Shown here in pieces: positions 1-8,140 of a DNA stretch of 21,038 bases. Position 1 is the stretch's first letter. The number at the start of each line of letters is the position of its first letter. The notes under the pieces were generated by a model, which made no database searches, was not told where the DNA came from, and saw only the letters and a program-made list of their open reading frames with translations. The position numbers and the translations under genes were made by a program. Source of the stretch: JALHTV01 sp049510055 (lineage in GTDB: Bacteria > Planctomycetota > Phycisphaerae > SM23-33); contig JBEKZI010000033.1 of assembly GCA_049510055.1 (NCBI GenBank), forward strand, positions 1 through 21,038, in the 5' to 3' direction.

Positions 1-771
1 GCCGAGGCGCACATGGTCGTGCCCACGTTGCTCGTCAGTTTCAAGCTGGGCTCGACCACCGGCATCCGCGGCGCGATGGTCCGCGACGAGCGCGTCGGCG
101 TCCGGGCCGTGATCGGCCAGGCGGCCACGACGATTCCCCTGACGGTCAAGGTCGATTGGCCCGACCTGGGACAGTCGCAGCAGTTCCACTACGAGATCAT
201 GCGGCATCGTATGTTCACGCCGATGCTGGCCGCCATGGCCGCGGAGGAATCCGTCAGCGGGTGGCGGGACCTGCCCAAACTGCACACCGTCCGCCACCGC
301 GTGGACATCGACTTCGGTGAGCTGGGCCGCTACCACGTCGTCAATGTCGACAGCGGCGGCGGCACGGACCTGGCGATCACGGATTTGGTGCGCCCCCTGG
401 TGATTCTGCTGAACAATCCCCTGGCGCCGCCGGCGGCCGTCAAGGCCATCGACGTCCAGATCACCGTAGAGCCCGTCGACCACAGCGCCGAGATTCTGGA
501 CCTCCGGCTGGACGGCCGCCTGTACCGCCCCGGCGAACAGGTCACCGGCCGGGTCACGATTAAACCCTTCCGCAAGCCGCGGCAGACGATCGCCGTTCGC
601 CTGGACCTGCCGGCGGACCTGCCCGACGGCACGTACACCCTGACAACCTGCGATGCCGCCTCCGCCATGCAACACATGATGCACGAAATGCCGCAGCGAT
701 TCGATCCCCGAACGGTCGAAGAGCTGTTCCAGACCGTCCAACGCCTCGGCGAATACCCCGCCGACAGCTGA
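1..771 (+). CDS. SpoIVB peptidase S55-family protein, C-terminal part (5'-partial, frameshifted)
   Basis: The frame is open from the first base, so the real start and the N-terminal peptidase/PDZ portion lie outside the window. What remains resembles the C-terminal half of bacterial S55 (SpoIVB-like) proteins: a segment containing SFKLGSTTG, then VRDERVGVRAVIG, then a beta-rich stretch with PVTVKV-like and FHYEIMRHRMFTP-like strands, and a later Ig-like stretch containing DLRLDGRLYRPGE. The frame stops at TGA 769-771 just after LGEYPADS. The sequence beyond the stop continues the same protein in another frame (see next entry), so this stop looks premature. The protein is probably exported or envelope-associated. 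Catalytic residues cannot be checked because they would lie upstream. The family assignment rests on remembered sequence patterns and is moderately sure; that it is a real coding region is very likely. Confidence 0.72.
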   Translation, partial: AEAHMVVPTLLVSFKLGSTTGIRGAMVRDERVGVRAVIGQAATTIPLTVKVDWPDLGQSQQFHYEIMRHRMFTPMLAAMAAEESVSGWRDLPKLHTVRHRVDIDFGELGRYHVVNVDSGGGTDLAITDLVRPLVILLNNPLAPPAAVKAIDVQITVEPVDHSAEILDLRLDGRLYRPGEQVTGRVTIKPFRKPRQTIAVRLDLPADLPDGTYTLTTCDAASAMQHMMHEMPQRFDPRTVEELFQTVQRLGEYPADS

Positions 772-974
772 CCGACCTGCCGGAAAGCCGCAAGGACATC
801 CTGTCCCAGGCCGTCCTCGGCAGTGACGCCAAAACCTTCACCCAATCCCTGGTCATTCCCCTTCCTTGCGACTACGTGCTGGTCGGCGAGGCGACGGCGA
901 CGTTGGAGGTCCAGCGCGAACTGAAGCAGACCCCCATGCGCCAGGAAACACAGGACACAAAGGAATCCCGATGA
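760..974 (+). pseudogene. Out-of-frame C-terminal continuation of the S55-family gene
   Basis: From about 759 a different frame reads RRQLTDLPESRKDILSQAVL and continues without a stop to TGA 972-974. The text is protein-like (SLVIPLPCDYVLVGEATATL) and has no start codon or Shine-Dalgarno of its own. It joins the upstream frame smoothly if one base is restored, for example if the C run at 756-759 were five C rather than four, giving LGEYPRRQLTDLPE. The restored stop overlaps the ATG of the next gene as ATGA, which is typical of genuine operon junctions and supports 974 as the original end. It may be a true mutation, a phase-variation or slippage site, or a sequencing error. Confidence 0.75.
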
Positions 975-3238
975 AGCCCCGGACAATCCTCATCGTGCTT
1001 GCCCTCAGCGGCTCGGCCTTGGCTGTGGCCCCGGCCAGTTGGAACCACGCCAGCGAGGCCGATTTCTCGCCGGGAAAATTCAAGGATACCGCCGTCAGCT
1101 CGCTGGGCCAGATCAGCCTGTCACGGCAGATCTCCCTGCTGATGCCTTCGGGCCAGGCCCCCTCGGCCGTCTCGGCCCTGGCGGCGCACGATGGGGCCGT
1201 CTACGTCGCCTCCGGCGTCCGGCCGGTGATCGATAAGATCGAAGGCCGCCAGAGCAAACCGTTCGCCAAGCTTCCCGCAGCGATGGTGACGAGCCTGACG
1301 TGGACCGGCAAGGAACTCCTGGCCGGCGCGGGCGGCCAGGGCGCCGGGCTATACGCCATCGACGCCGCCGGCAAGGCCACCCTGCGATGGCAAGACCCGG
1401 CGGTCAAGTACGTCTGGGCGATCCTGCGGGGGCCCAAAGACACCCTCTACGTCGCCACTGGCCCCAACGCCGCCGTCTATACCGTCCGGACCGATGGCGG
1501 ATCCGCGCTGCTCTACCAGGCCGATAAGAAATTGGCCAAGAACATCCTGTGCCTGGCGCAAGGCAAAGACGGCCTGCTCTATGCCGGCACCGACGAAAAC
1601 GGCCTGGTCGTCGAGATCAATCCGCTGACCAAGGCCAGCCGCGTCGTTCTAAACGCCGCGGAGAAGGAAATCTCCTGCCTCCTGGCCGGCCCGGAGGCGG
1701 GCGAATTGTTTGCCGCCACGTCCGAGGCTGGAAAGGCCTCCAATCACGAGGCCTCCCACAATCAAGTCGGCGGGCCGGTCGTACCCGCCGGACTCCTGAC
1801 GGCCTCCCAACCCGAAGGCGACCAAGGCGAAGAAGAAGGCAACGATGAAGGCGACCAGGAGGAGTCCGACGCGGAGGAGAGCACCGCGGCCGCACCGGAC
1901 GAGGCCAAGATGAAAGAAGGCCCCCTCGGCGGCAAGTTCGTCAATCTCAGTCCCGCCGCGGCCGGCCCGGCCGGCGGATCCGGCAATGCCGTTTACCACG
2001 TTCTGGCCAGCGGCCTGGTGCAGACGATCTTCCGCAAGCCGGTCACCATCCTGGCCATGATCGACGTGAACGGGAGGCTCATCCTCGGCACGGGCAATGG
2101 CGGCGTCGTGTACAGCTTGCTCCCCGACAGCGAGGAGGTCACCCAACTGGCCCACGTCGACGCCAAGCAGATCACCGCGCTGGCGACCGACGCGGAGGGG
2201 CGCATCCTCCTGGGCACCTCCAACAAAGGCTCGGTCGCCGCCTTGGGGCCGGCCATCGCCTTCGAGGGCACGTACACCTCCAAGGCGCTGGACGCCCAGC
2301 AGATCGCCCAATGGGGCACCGCGAAAATCCGCGTCAGCGGGCTGGGCAAAGTCACCTTCGCCACCCGCAGCGGCAACCTGGCCGAGGTGGATGACAAGAC
2401 TTGGAGCGTCTGGTCGGATGAAAAGACCGTCGGCGAGGGGCTCATCCCCATCACCAGCCCCGCCGCAAGGTTCCTCCAGTACCGCCTGACGCTGAAGGCC
2501 GCCGGCAAGGTCGGCGAGCCGACGGTCCAGCAGGTGGAGATCATCTACCAGGTGGGCAACCTGCCGCCGGTGGTGTCGTCGATCCTGGTCAAACCCAGTG
2601 CCACGCCGCGGGAAGGCGGCGGCCCGCAGGAGCAGCCAGGCCCCCTGGCCTATCGGCTGATCCGCTTTAACGCCTCCGACGTCAACAACGACAAGATGAT
2701 TTTCACCGTTGCCATCCGGCCGTTCGGCGCCAAGGAATGGGTGAAGCTGGCCGATAAGCTGGAGCAGCCCAATTACGTCTGGGACACGCGAACGGTCGGC
2801 GACGGCGTTTACGAACTCAAGGTGACCGCCAGCGATTCGCCGTCGAACCCGCCGGCTTCGGCGCTGGAAGGATGGAAAATTTCCCCGCCGCTGGTCGTGG
2901 ACAACACCGCTCCGGTGGTGGTCGCCCTGGCGGCCAAGATCGAGGACGGCAAGGTGTCCGTCAACGGTACGGCCGTCGACGCCGGCAGCCGCATCGCCAC
3001 GATTCACTATGCCACCGACAGCCAGCAAGACTGGGTCGCCGTGCTGCCCGCCGGCGGGATGGCCGATTCCGGCCGGGAGGACTTCGCCTTCCGGGTGGAG
3101 GATCTGAAACCCGGCCCGCATCGCATCGCCGTGAAGGTCACGGACATCTTCGGCAACGCCGGATACGGCACGCTGAACGTGACCACGGGCTCCAAATCGC
3201 CGACGACCGCCGCCGCGACCGCCCCGGGGAGCGAATGA
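971..3238 (+). CDS. Secreted beta-propeller protein with acidic insert and C-terminal Ig-like domains
   Basis: The start chosen is ATG 971, which overlaps the upstream stop as ATGA and opens a good signal peptide (MKPRTILIVLALSGSALAVA). A longer open frame beginning at TTG 866 only reads into the upstream gene. The 755-residue product has blade-like repeats ending in motifs such as VYVASG, LLAGAGG, LYVATG, LLYAGTDENG, LFAATS, LILGTGNGG and ILLGTSNKG, between about residues 70 and 425. They are interrupted by a strongly acidic, low-complexity insert at about 277-315. A beta-sandwich stretch (TYTSKALDAQQIAQWG to the ITSPAARFLQYR segment) follows at about 433-530, then Ig/fibronectin-like modules beginning PPVVSSI and ending before a Thr/Ala-rich tail. 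Residues from several blades match NHL/SMP-30/WD40-like propellers, but the exact class is uncertain. It is probably periplasmic or exported and translationally coupled to the S55-family gene. No function is assigned. Confidence 0.85.
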   Translation: MKPRTILIVLALSGSALAVAPASWNHASEADFSPGKFKDTAVSSLGQISLSRQISLLMPSGQAPSAVSALAAHDGAVYVASGVRPVIDKIEGRQSKPFAKLPAAMVTSLTWTGKELLAGAGGQGAGLYAIDAAGKATLRWQDPAVKYVWAILRGPKDTLYVATGPNAAVYTVRTDGGSALLYQADKKLAKNILCLAQGKDGLLYAGTDENGLVVEINPLTKASRVVLNAAEKEISCLLAGPEAGELFAATSEAGKASNHEASHNQVGGPVVPAGLLTASQPEGDQGEEEGNDEGDQEESDAEESTAAAPDEAKMKEGPLGGKFVNLSPAAAGPAGGSGNAVYHVLASGLVQTIFRKPVTILAMIDVNGRLILGTGNGGVVYSLLPDSEEVTQLAHVDAKQITALATDAEGRILLGTSNKGSVAALGPAIAFEGTYTSKALDAQQIAQWGTAKIRVSGLGKVTFATRSGNLAEVDDKTWSVWSDEKTVGEGLIPITSPAARFLQYRLTLKAAGKVGEPTVQQVEIIYQVGNLPPVVSSILVKPSATPREGGGPQEQPGPLAYRLIRFNASDVNNDKMIFTVAIRPFGAKEWVKLADKLEQPNYVWDTRTVGDGVYELKVTASDSPSNPPASALEGWKISPPLVVDNTAPVVVALAAKIEDGKVSVNGTAVDAGSRIATIHYATDSQQDWVAVLPAGGMADSGREDFAFRVEDLKPGPHRIAVKVTDIFGNAGYGTLNVTTGSKSPTTAAATAPGSE

Positions 3239-3248
3239 CCCGCAGGGG

Positions 3249-4631
3249 TCAGTCCCCTCTCCCCAGCTCCAGGTACGTCGCAGGATCCGGCCGCAGACCC
3301 AGGGCGCCGAGGAACCCCGCCGGAAAACCGTCCATTTCCTCGCGCTCCACGTAGATCTCCGCATGGCCACCCAGGTTCGTGGGCAGGTCCTTCAGGCCCA
3401 GCACGCTCCCGCGAACCGTGCCCTCCGCCGTTCCCGCGAACGTCAATTGGTCCGCCGCGATCAAGCCGTTGACGACGCCGAAATTGCCCAAAAACGTCAG
3501 GCCGAATCCTGGGGCGGCGATGAACGTGCCTATCAGCGTCTTGACTGGGGCAAACGGAGGGGTGTCCGGCAGCATCTCCACACCGTTGGCCTTCACGCCG
3601 CCGGCAAAGATAAGCTGGCAGTCGCCAAGGGGCCGGTCGGACGGCTGCGTCACGATCAGGCCGTTGACGGTGGTCTGGCCGCAGAAGCGGACGACGTTCG
3701 GCGCCTCCACGTAGATCACGCCGTTAAGGACCACGTCATTGCGAAAGGTCGGATTGGTATGGGCTGCGATGCGAATGTTGGCGTAGCTGGGGTCGGCGGG
3801 ATTGCCGCTGTTGAGCACATTTGTCGCCAGGGCCGCGATAGGCGCGACATCCACCTGTGGAAAGTCCGGCGCGCCGACGCCCACGTGAACGTGCCGGCCG
3901 ATCGCGTTGGAATCCGCCGAACCCGCCACGGTCGGGGAACCGGTCATGGCGACCGTGGCGCCGTCGCCGGAGGCGTACAGGTCGCCGCTGACCGCCGCAT
4001 TGCTATCGAGCACGATGGCGTCGGGGTGCGTCCCCGTCGCCGACAAGATGCTGGCGTCCGCGGGGCAATCCTCGCCGAGGAGCTTGGCGTCGCCGGAGAT
4101 GTTAATCTGCCCCCGGGAAACCAAGCCGTAATTCAAGATCGCCAACTGCCGAGGCACCAGCGTCAGATGAATTCGCACGCGATGGACGGCGCCGCCCGAG
4201 CGGCCTTTGACCGTCAGGCTGACCGTGCGGGCGTCCACCCAGGCCAGTGTGCCCGCAAACCGTCCCTTGGGAGCGGATATCTCCGGCACGACGACGTTGG
4301 CGCCGGCCACGCTCACCGTCCGCCCGGCCCCCTCGGCCGTGCCGTTCAGTTGGCCGCCTAGCGCTGAGGCCAGGGCGCCGGGAAGATCGCCGGAGGCGAT
4401 GCTGCCGTCCAGGCGAACGTCCTGGAGGGCATGCAGGAGAAACTCCAGGCCGCCTTCGGCCGCCATCCGGGCCTGCACGGCGTTTTCATAGTTCCGGCTG
4501 CTTTGCAGCGAGAGGTTGATGGCCGCGGCGCTAATAGCCGTCAGGGTCACAAAAACGGCCAGGAAGATCATCACCAGCACATAGGCGAATGCCTTGTGGC
4601 CGCCAGCAACAGGGTACCGAGCAATCTTCAT
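3249..4631 (-). CDS. PilX-like pilus assembly / pseudopilin protein
   Basis: The 460-residue product begins with a short basic segment, then one hydrophobic helix at about residues 14-40 (AFAYVLVMIFLAVFVTL). This is followed by SSRNYENAVQARMAAEGGLE at 44-63, the arrangement typical of PilX-type minor pilins, in which the helix is followed by an alanine-rich segment with a glutamate. It has no classical GFTLIE prepilin cleavage motif. The remaining ~390 residues are rich in beta-strands and glycine and contain repeated phrases such as NGVIYVEAP, NGLIVTQP, NGLIAADQ, resembling the long beta-helical C-terminal domains of pilus/adhesin-type proteins in planctomycetes. The ATG at 4629-4631 has an AGGAG Shine-Dalgarno (complement of 4642-4646). 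It converges on the upstream propeller gene with only 10 bases between stops. The role in a type IV pilus or type II secretion system is inferred. Confidence 0.75.
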   Translation of the reverse strand: MKIARYPVAGGHKAFAYVLVMIFLAVFVTLTAISAAAINLSLQSSRNYENAVQARMAAEGGLEFLLHALQDVRLDGSIASGDLPGALASALGGQLNGTAEGAGRTVSVAGANVVVPEISAPKGRFAGTLAWVDARTVSLTVKGRSGGAVHRVRIHLTLVPRQLAILNYGLVSRGQINISGDAKLLGEDCPADASILSATGTHPDAIVLDSNAAVSGDLYASGDGATVAMTGSPTVAGSADSNAIGRHVHVGVGAPDFPQVDVAPIAALATNVLNSGNPADPSYANIRIAAHTNPTFRNDVVLNGVIYVEAPNVVRFCGQTTVNGLIVTQPSDRPLGDCQLIFAGGVKANGVEMLPDTPPFAPVKTLIGTFIAAPGFGLTFLGNFGVVNGLIAADQLTFAGTAEGTVRGSVLGLKDLPTNLGGHAEIYVEREEMDGFPAGFLGALGLRPDPATYLELGRGD

Positions 4632-4706
4632 AATAGGGGATCTCCTGGGGATTTATCGGACACTGCGGGGGGCGTGTTAACTACTGCCAAAGGACCAAAA
4701 ACGGGG

Positions 4707-5891
4707 CTAAGCCTCAGCCAAAACCTCAGCCAGAACGGTGTCTGCGACAAATAGGGCGCTGCGGCGCAAGCGGAGATGGGAGCCGGTTACGACCAAGGCC
4801 CCAAGCTGGGCGTATCGGGAAATCGCCCGCGGGAAAGCATCGGCCACGTCCAGGCCGTACCTGACGGCAAAGGCTTTTCGATCAATACCTTCCGTCAGGC
4901 GCAGGCCAAGCATGACCGCCTCCGCCATGGCCGCCCTGCCTGTGAGGTGCTCGCTGGTCGATGGTGGCGGAAGGCCGGCCTCAATCGCCTGAAGGTAGGC
5001 CGCCAAATCGGGGCAGTTGGTCCGTCGCTCGCCGGCGATGTAGCCGGTTGCCGCCGGGCCGATGCCGACATAAGGCTCGTTTTCCCAATAAGTTATGTTA
5101 TGACGGCATCGCCGACCGCTCCGAGCGAAGTTGGATATCTCGTAGTGTTCCATCCCCGTCGCCTCGGCCGCGTCGATGGCGGCGTAGTAACAATCCTTTT
5201 GCAACTGCTCATCGACCTGGCGGATCTCCCCTGCCTTCAGCCGCCGCCCCAATGGCGTGTCCGGCTCGAAGCTCAGCGCATAGCAGCTCAGGTGCTCCAC
5301 GCCCAGCTCCACCGCCCGTCGCAACGACTCCAGCCAGCTAGACAGCGACTGGCCGGGGATGCCGTAGATCAGGTCCACCGACAGATGGTCCAGGCCGGCG
5401 GACCGCAGCATCGCGATGGCCTGGTCGGCCTGGTGAGGCGTGTGAATCCTCCCCAGCAAGGCCAGTTCCTCTGTCTGGAAGGATTGCACGCCCAGCGAGA
5501 TGCGGTTGACCCCCGCCTGGGCCATGGCCGCGGCCACCGCCGGATCGACGGTCCCGGGGTTGGCCTCGACGGTGAATTCCGTCCGCGCGTCGGCGTGCCG
5601 GCTCAACGGCAACAGCAGCCGCCGCAGCGGTTCGGCCCCGATCGACGTGGGCGTGCCGCCGCCGACAAAAATGCTCGCCAACGGTTCTTTCAGGAACTCT
5701 TTTTGGGTCCGCAATTCCGCCGCCAGCGCGTCCACGCACCGCGTGGCGAGGTCCGGCTGGACCGGAATGGAATAAAAGTCGCAGTACCCGCACTTGGCCA
5801 GGCAGAAAGGCACGTGGACGTACAAGGCGCCGGCCCTGCTTTCCGGGGCGGAAGGCGATTCTTTTTGCTTGCAGGCATGAGGATGTGCCAT
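4707..5891 (-). CDS. hemW: Radical SAM heme chaperone HemW
   Basis: This 394-residue protein has the radical-SAM cluster motif CLAKCGYCDF, with cysteines at 30, 34 and 37 binding the 4Fe-4S cluster, preceded by LYVHVPFC. The spacing CxxxCxxC followed by DF is the HemW pattern; true oxygen-independent coproporphyrinogen oxidase HemN has a fourth cysteine (CxC), absent here. Further family motifs are VGGGTPT, VEANPGT, RISLGVQSF, DLIYGIPGQ, the segment HYEISNFA, and a HemN_C-like C-terminus with GLRLTEGID. HemW proteins are thought to insert heme into respiratory enzymes in the cytoplasm. Length and motif order are normal. The short charged N-terminal extension (first 22 residues) is not conserved in the family as I know it. 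The gene is divergent from the FHA gene across a 72-base gap. Confidence 0.93.
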   Translation of the reverse strand: MAHPHACKQKESPSAPESRAGALYVHVPFCLAKCGYCDFYSIPVQPDLATRCVDALAAELRTQKEFLKEPLASIFVGGGTPTSIGAEPLRRLLLPLSRHADARTEFTVEANPGTVDPAVAAAMAQAGVNRISLGVQSFQTEELALLGRIHTPHQADQAIAMLRSAGLDHLSVDLIYGIPGQSLSSWLESLRRAVELGVEHLSCYALSFEPDTPLGRRLKAGEIRQVDEQLQKDCYYAAIDAAEATGMEHYEISNFARSGRRCRHNITYWENEPYVGIGPAATGYIAGERRTNCPDLAAYLQAIEAGLPPPSTSEHLTGRAAMAEAVMLGLRLTEGIDRKAFAVRYGLDVADAFPRAISRYAQLGALVVTGSHLRLRRSALFVADTVLAEVLAEA

Positions 5892-5963
5892 AGAATAGGT
5901 ATCTTAACAATCGCGGCGGGTGCCAGCGAATGGTCCGGTAAAGTTATTGAGGGGGGCGACTCT

Positions 5964-6458
5964 ATGGATGCAAAGCTGATCATGTTTAGGAAGGATGGGA
6001 AGCGGAAGGAATTCTCCCTCGGCGATGGTCCTTTCATTATCGGCCGGGGTGAGAACTGCGAGTTGCGGATTCCCTTCGTGAGCGTATCCCGTCACCACTG
6101 TCAGCTGGCCGTCCAGGACGGCGAGGTTTCCGTCAAGGACCTGGGTTCCTCCAATGGCACCTTCGTCAACAACAAAAAGATCGCCGAGGAACAGGCGATG
6201 AAGGCGGGGGACAGAATCATCGTTGGGCCGGTGATCTTTACCCTTCAGATCGACGGCGAACCGGAAGAAATCAGGCCGCCCAAGCTCAGGCGCAAGGCCA
6301 CCCAGCCGGCCGGTATGGCCGCGGCCGCCGCAGAAACCGGCGCGCCCGTGTCCGGAGAAGAATCCGACCCCATCGCCGCCCTGGAAGATCTAGTAGCCGA
6401 GGCGCTGAAAGACGAGGAAGAAGAAGAGGACGACGAGGAGGAAGACGAAAAGAAATAA
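5964..6458 (+). CDS. FHA-domain protein with acidic C-terminal tail
   Basis: ATG 5964 is preceded by a GAGGGGGG Shine-Dalgarno and begins a 164-residue protein; the open frame upstream of it lies antisense to hemW and is not coding. Residues 5-95 form a forkhead-associated domain. GRGENCELRI is at 27-36, the phosphothreonine-binding SRHH at 42-45 and DLGSSNGTFVN at 59-69, so all core binding residues (R28, S42, H45, N64) are present. FHA domains bind phosphothreonine peptides, commonly as partners of Ser/Thr kinases or secretion machines. A low-complexity Ala/Pro/Glu linker follows, and the last ~25 residues are almost wholly Asp/Glu ending in two lysines. No kinase or secretion gene is next to it. 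It is followed by a strong terminator, so it is probably a single-gene unit. Confidence 0.92.
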   Translation: MDAKLIMFRKDGKRKEFSLGDGPFIIGRGENCELRIPFVSVSRHHCQLAVQDGEVSVKDLGSSNGTFVNNKKIAEEQAMKAGDRIIVGPVIFTLQIDGEPEEIRPPKLRRKATQPAGMAAAAAETGAPVSGEESDPIAALEDLVAEALKDEEEEEDDEEEDEKK

Positions 6459-6496
6459 GTTCCCCTCTCTTAGAAAATTTCTTGGATCCGTGTCAT

Positions 6497-6522
6497 GCTT
6501 CTGCTTGCAGAAGCTTTTTTTT
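6497..6522 (+). terminator. Intrinsic (Rho-independent) terminator after the FHA gene
   Basis: GCTTCTG (6497-6503) pairs perfectly with CAGAAGC (6508-6514) around the four-base loop CTTG, and the hairpin is followed immediately by eight T residues (6515-6522). It sits 38 bases after the FHA stop. On the other strand no T run follows, so it terminates the plus-strand transcript only and is not a terminator for the ruvX side. Confidence 0.9.
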
Positions 6523-6553
6523 CGCGCTCCCCTCCCCTGTACGGGGCGTCGCC

Positions 6554-6964
6554 CTATCGATTCTGGGCGGCCAGGAAGTCCTGAAGCATGGTCGCGGCGG
6601 CGACGGCGTCCTGGCGGGCCTTTTTCTTCTTCCGCGTCAGCATGCCCGCCAAGGCCTGGTCGGCCGCGAAACTGCTCAACCGCTCGTCGAACATTCGAAC
6701 GGTCCAGCCGGCCTGGGCGATTTGGTCCGCCAACTGCCGGGCCAGGGCGGCTTGGGGGCCTTCAGTGCCGTCCATGTTGAGGGGCAGTCCGACGACTACG
6801 CCTGCCACGCTGTACTGGCGTGCGAGCTCGCCGATCCGCCGGATGGCTTGCTCGGCCGGCTGGGCGGCCAGGACCTCCAGTGGCGAGGCGATGCCGCTTG
6901 CGGTGTCGCCGACGGCCACGCCGAGGCGCTTCGTCCCGTGATCTATGCCCAGCCAAGAAGACAT
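6554..6964 (-). CDS. ruvX: Putative pre-16S rRNA nuclease RuvX/YqgF
   Basis: The 136-residue product has the RNase H-like fold signature of the YqgF family: GIDHGTKRLGVAVGD at 6-20 (catalytic D8), VVVGLPLNMDGTEG at 56-69, FDERLSS at 92-98 (E94), and DAVAAATMLQDFL at 119-131 (D119). These match the expected active-site carboxylates. Members process the 5' end of 16S rRNA in E. coli; the older name is Holliday junction resolvase homolog. The gene lies 22 bases downstream of the mannose-1-phosphate guanylyltransferase gene on the same strand, so the two are probably co-transcribed. No good Shine-Dalgarno is close to ATG 6962-6964, suggesting translational coupling or a weak site. Length is normal for the family. 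Confidence 0.92.
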   Translation of the reverse strand: MSSWLGIDHGTKRLGVAVGDTASGIASPLEVLAAQPAEQAIRRIGELARQYSVAGVVVGLPLNMDGTEGPQAALARQLADQIAQAGWTVRMFDERLSSFAADQALAGMLTRKKKKARQDAVAAATMLQDFLAAQNR

Positions 6965-6986
6965 ATTTGAATTGCGATTCGCGATC

Positions 6987-8060
6987 CTAGATGTATTTTT
7001 TCCCGTACTTCTGCCGGATCAGTTCCACCATTTCCTTGAGCCGCTGAGACTCGCCCTTGTTGCACACCAGCGTGGCGTCGGGGGAGTGCACGATGATGCA
7101 GTCGTCGATGCCCAGGATGGCCAGCAGGTGGTCGTCCTCCGTGACCACGATGTTGCGGAATCCGTCGAGGATGGCCGTGTTCTTGGCCACGACGGCGTTG
7201 CCGCCTTCGTCCAGGTCCACGATGTTCTCGATGGCCGGCCAGTAGCCCACGTCCAGCCAATCGCACTTCAGTTCCACCATCAGCACCTTGGGGGCCTTCT
7301 CCATCACCGCGAAGTCGATGCTGATCTTCTCCAGTTGCGGATAGATGTCGCGGAGCAGCGGGCCGTAGTCCTTGCCCTCGGCGGCCACGGCCAGGATGGG
7401 GGCCAACTTCTCCATCGAGCCGGGCAGGTAGCGGGTCAGGGCGTCGCGGATGGCCGAGACTTTCCAGACGAACATGCCGCTGTTCCAGTAATGCTCGCCG
7501 CTCTCGACGTAGCGGCGGGCGGTGTGGCGGTCGGGCTTTTCCTTGAAGCCCACCACCTGTCGGACGCCGTCGGCGACGGTCTGGCTACAATGGATGTAGC
7601 CCAACCCCGTGTGCGGCCAGGTGGGACGGATGCCGAAGGTCACCAGGGCGTCGGCGTGCTGCTCAGCCGTCTCGCAGGCCGTCCGCACGGCTTGGATGAA
7701 CACGGAGGTGGGCCGGATGATGTGATCGGCGGTGAAGATGGCCATCGTCGCGTCGGCGTCGCGGGCGGCCAGAAGCTGGGCGGCCAGGGCGACGGCGTTG
7801 GCCGTGTCGCGGCCCTCCGGCTCGCCGACGATGTTCGCCTGCGGAAGCTGCGGCAGCTCGGCGGCAATCTGGTCGGCGTACTCGGCGTTGGTGACGATCA
7901 GGATGTTCTTGTGCTCGAACAGCCCGGTCAGTCGCTCGACGGCCAGGTCCAGCAGGCTCCGGCCCCCGATCAGCGGCAGGAGCTGCTTGGGGCGGTTCCA
8001 TCGGCTCAGCGGCCACAGCCGCGTGCCGGACCCTCCGGCCATGATGACGGCATAACGCAT
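6987..8060 (-). CDS. manC: Mannose-1-phosphate guanylyltransferase (GDP-mannose pyrophosphorylase)
   Basis: The enzyme makes GDP-mannose from mannose-1-phosphate and GTP for polysaccharide synthesis. Start ATG 8060 is chosen because an AGGAG lies just upstream and the product then begins directly with the nucleotidyltransferase signature MRYAVIMAGGSGTRLWPLSR and PKQLLPL. A longer frame adds 11 unsupported residues. The 357-residue length fits the short form, lacking the C-terminal phosphomannose isomerase domain of AlgA/XanB types. Other landmarks are FTADHII, TFGIRPTWPHTGLGYI, VVGFKEKPD and the WNSGMFVWKV segment. The usual RNTAPAI-like motif is replaced by GRDTANAVALAA, a variation whose effect is unknown. 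The symbol manC is a family label; orthology is inferred. It lies between uvrA and ruvX on the same strand. Confidence 0.88.
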   Translation of the reverse strand: MRYAVIMAGGSGTRLWPLSRWNRPKQLLPLIGGRSLLDLAVERLTGLFEHKNILIVTNAEYADQIAAELPQLPQANIVGEPEGRDTANAVALAAQLLAARDADATMAIFTADHIIRPTSVFIQAVRTACETAEQHADALVTFGIRPTWPHTGLGYIHCSQTVADGVRQVVGFKEKPDRHTARRYVESGEHYWNSGMFVWKVSAIRDALTRYLPGSMEKLAPILAVAAEGKDYGPLLRDIYPQLEKISIDFAVMEKAPKVLMVELKCDWLDVGYWPAIENIVDLDEGGNAVVAKNTAILDGFRNIVVTEDDHLLAILGIDDCIIVHSPDATLVCNKGESQRLKEMVELIRQKYGKKYI

Positions 8061-8140
8061 AACGGTTCTCCTGGTTGGCTGCTCCCCGCGCAACCTCTTG
8101 GAATTCCTGCTTCACGCTCGACAGCCTTGTACCGCGGCGC

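Noticed and set aside
1649..3370. Minus-strand open frame of 573 codons antisense to the propeller gene
   Set aside because: The plus-strand protein has a signal peptide and blade repeats; the minus frame is compositionally skewed and overlaps the pilin-like gene's end.
4652..4680. TTAACA-17-GATAAA promoter-like pair on the minus strand before the PilX-like gene
   Set aside because: The predicted start of transcription would fall inside the Shine-Dalgarno, so the pair is probably chance.
4776..5963. Upstream extension of the FHA open frame
   Set aside because: It lies antisense to hemW and lacks protein-like character; the ribosome site and FHA domain point to ATG 5964.
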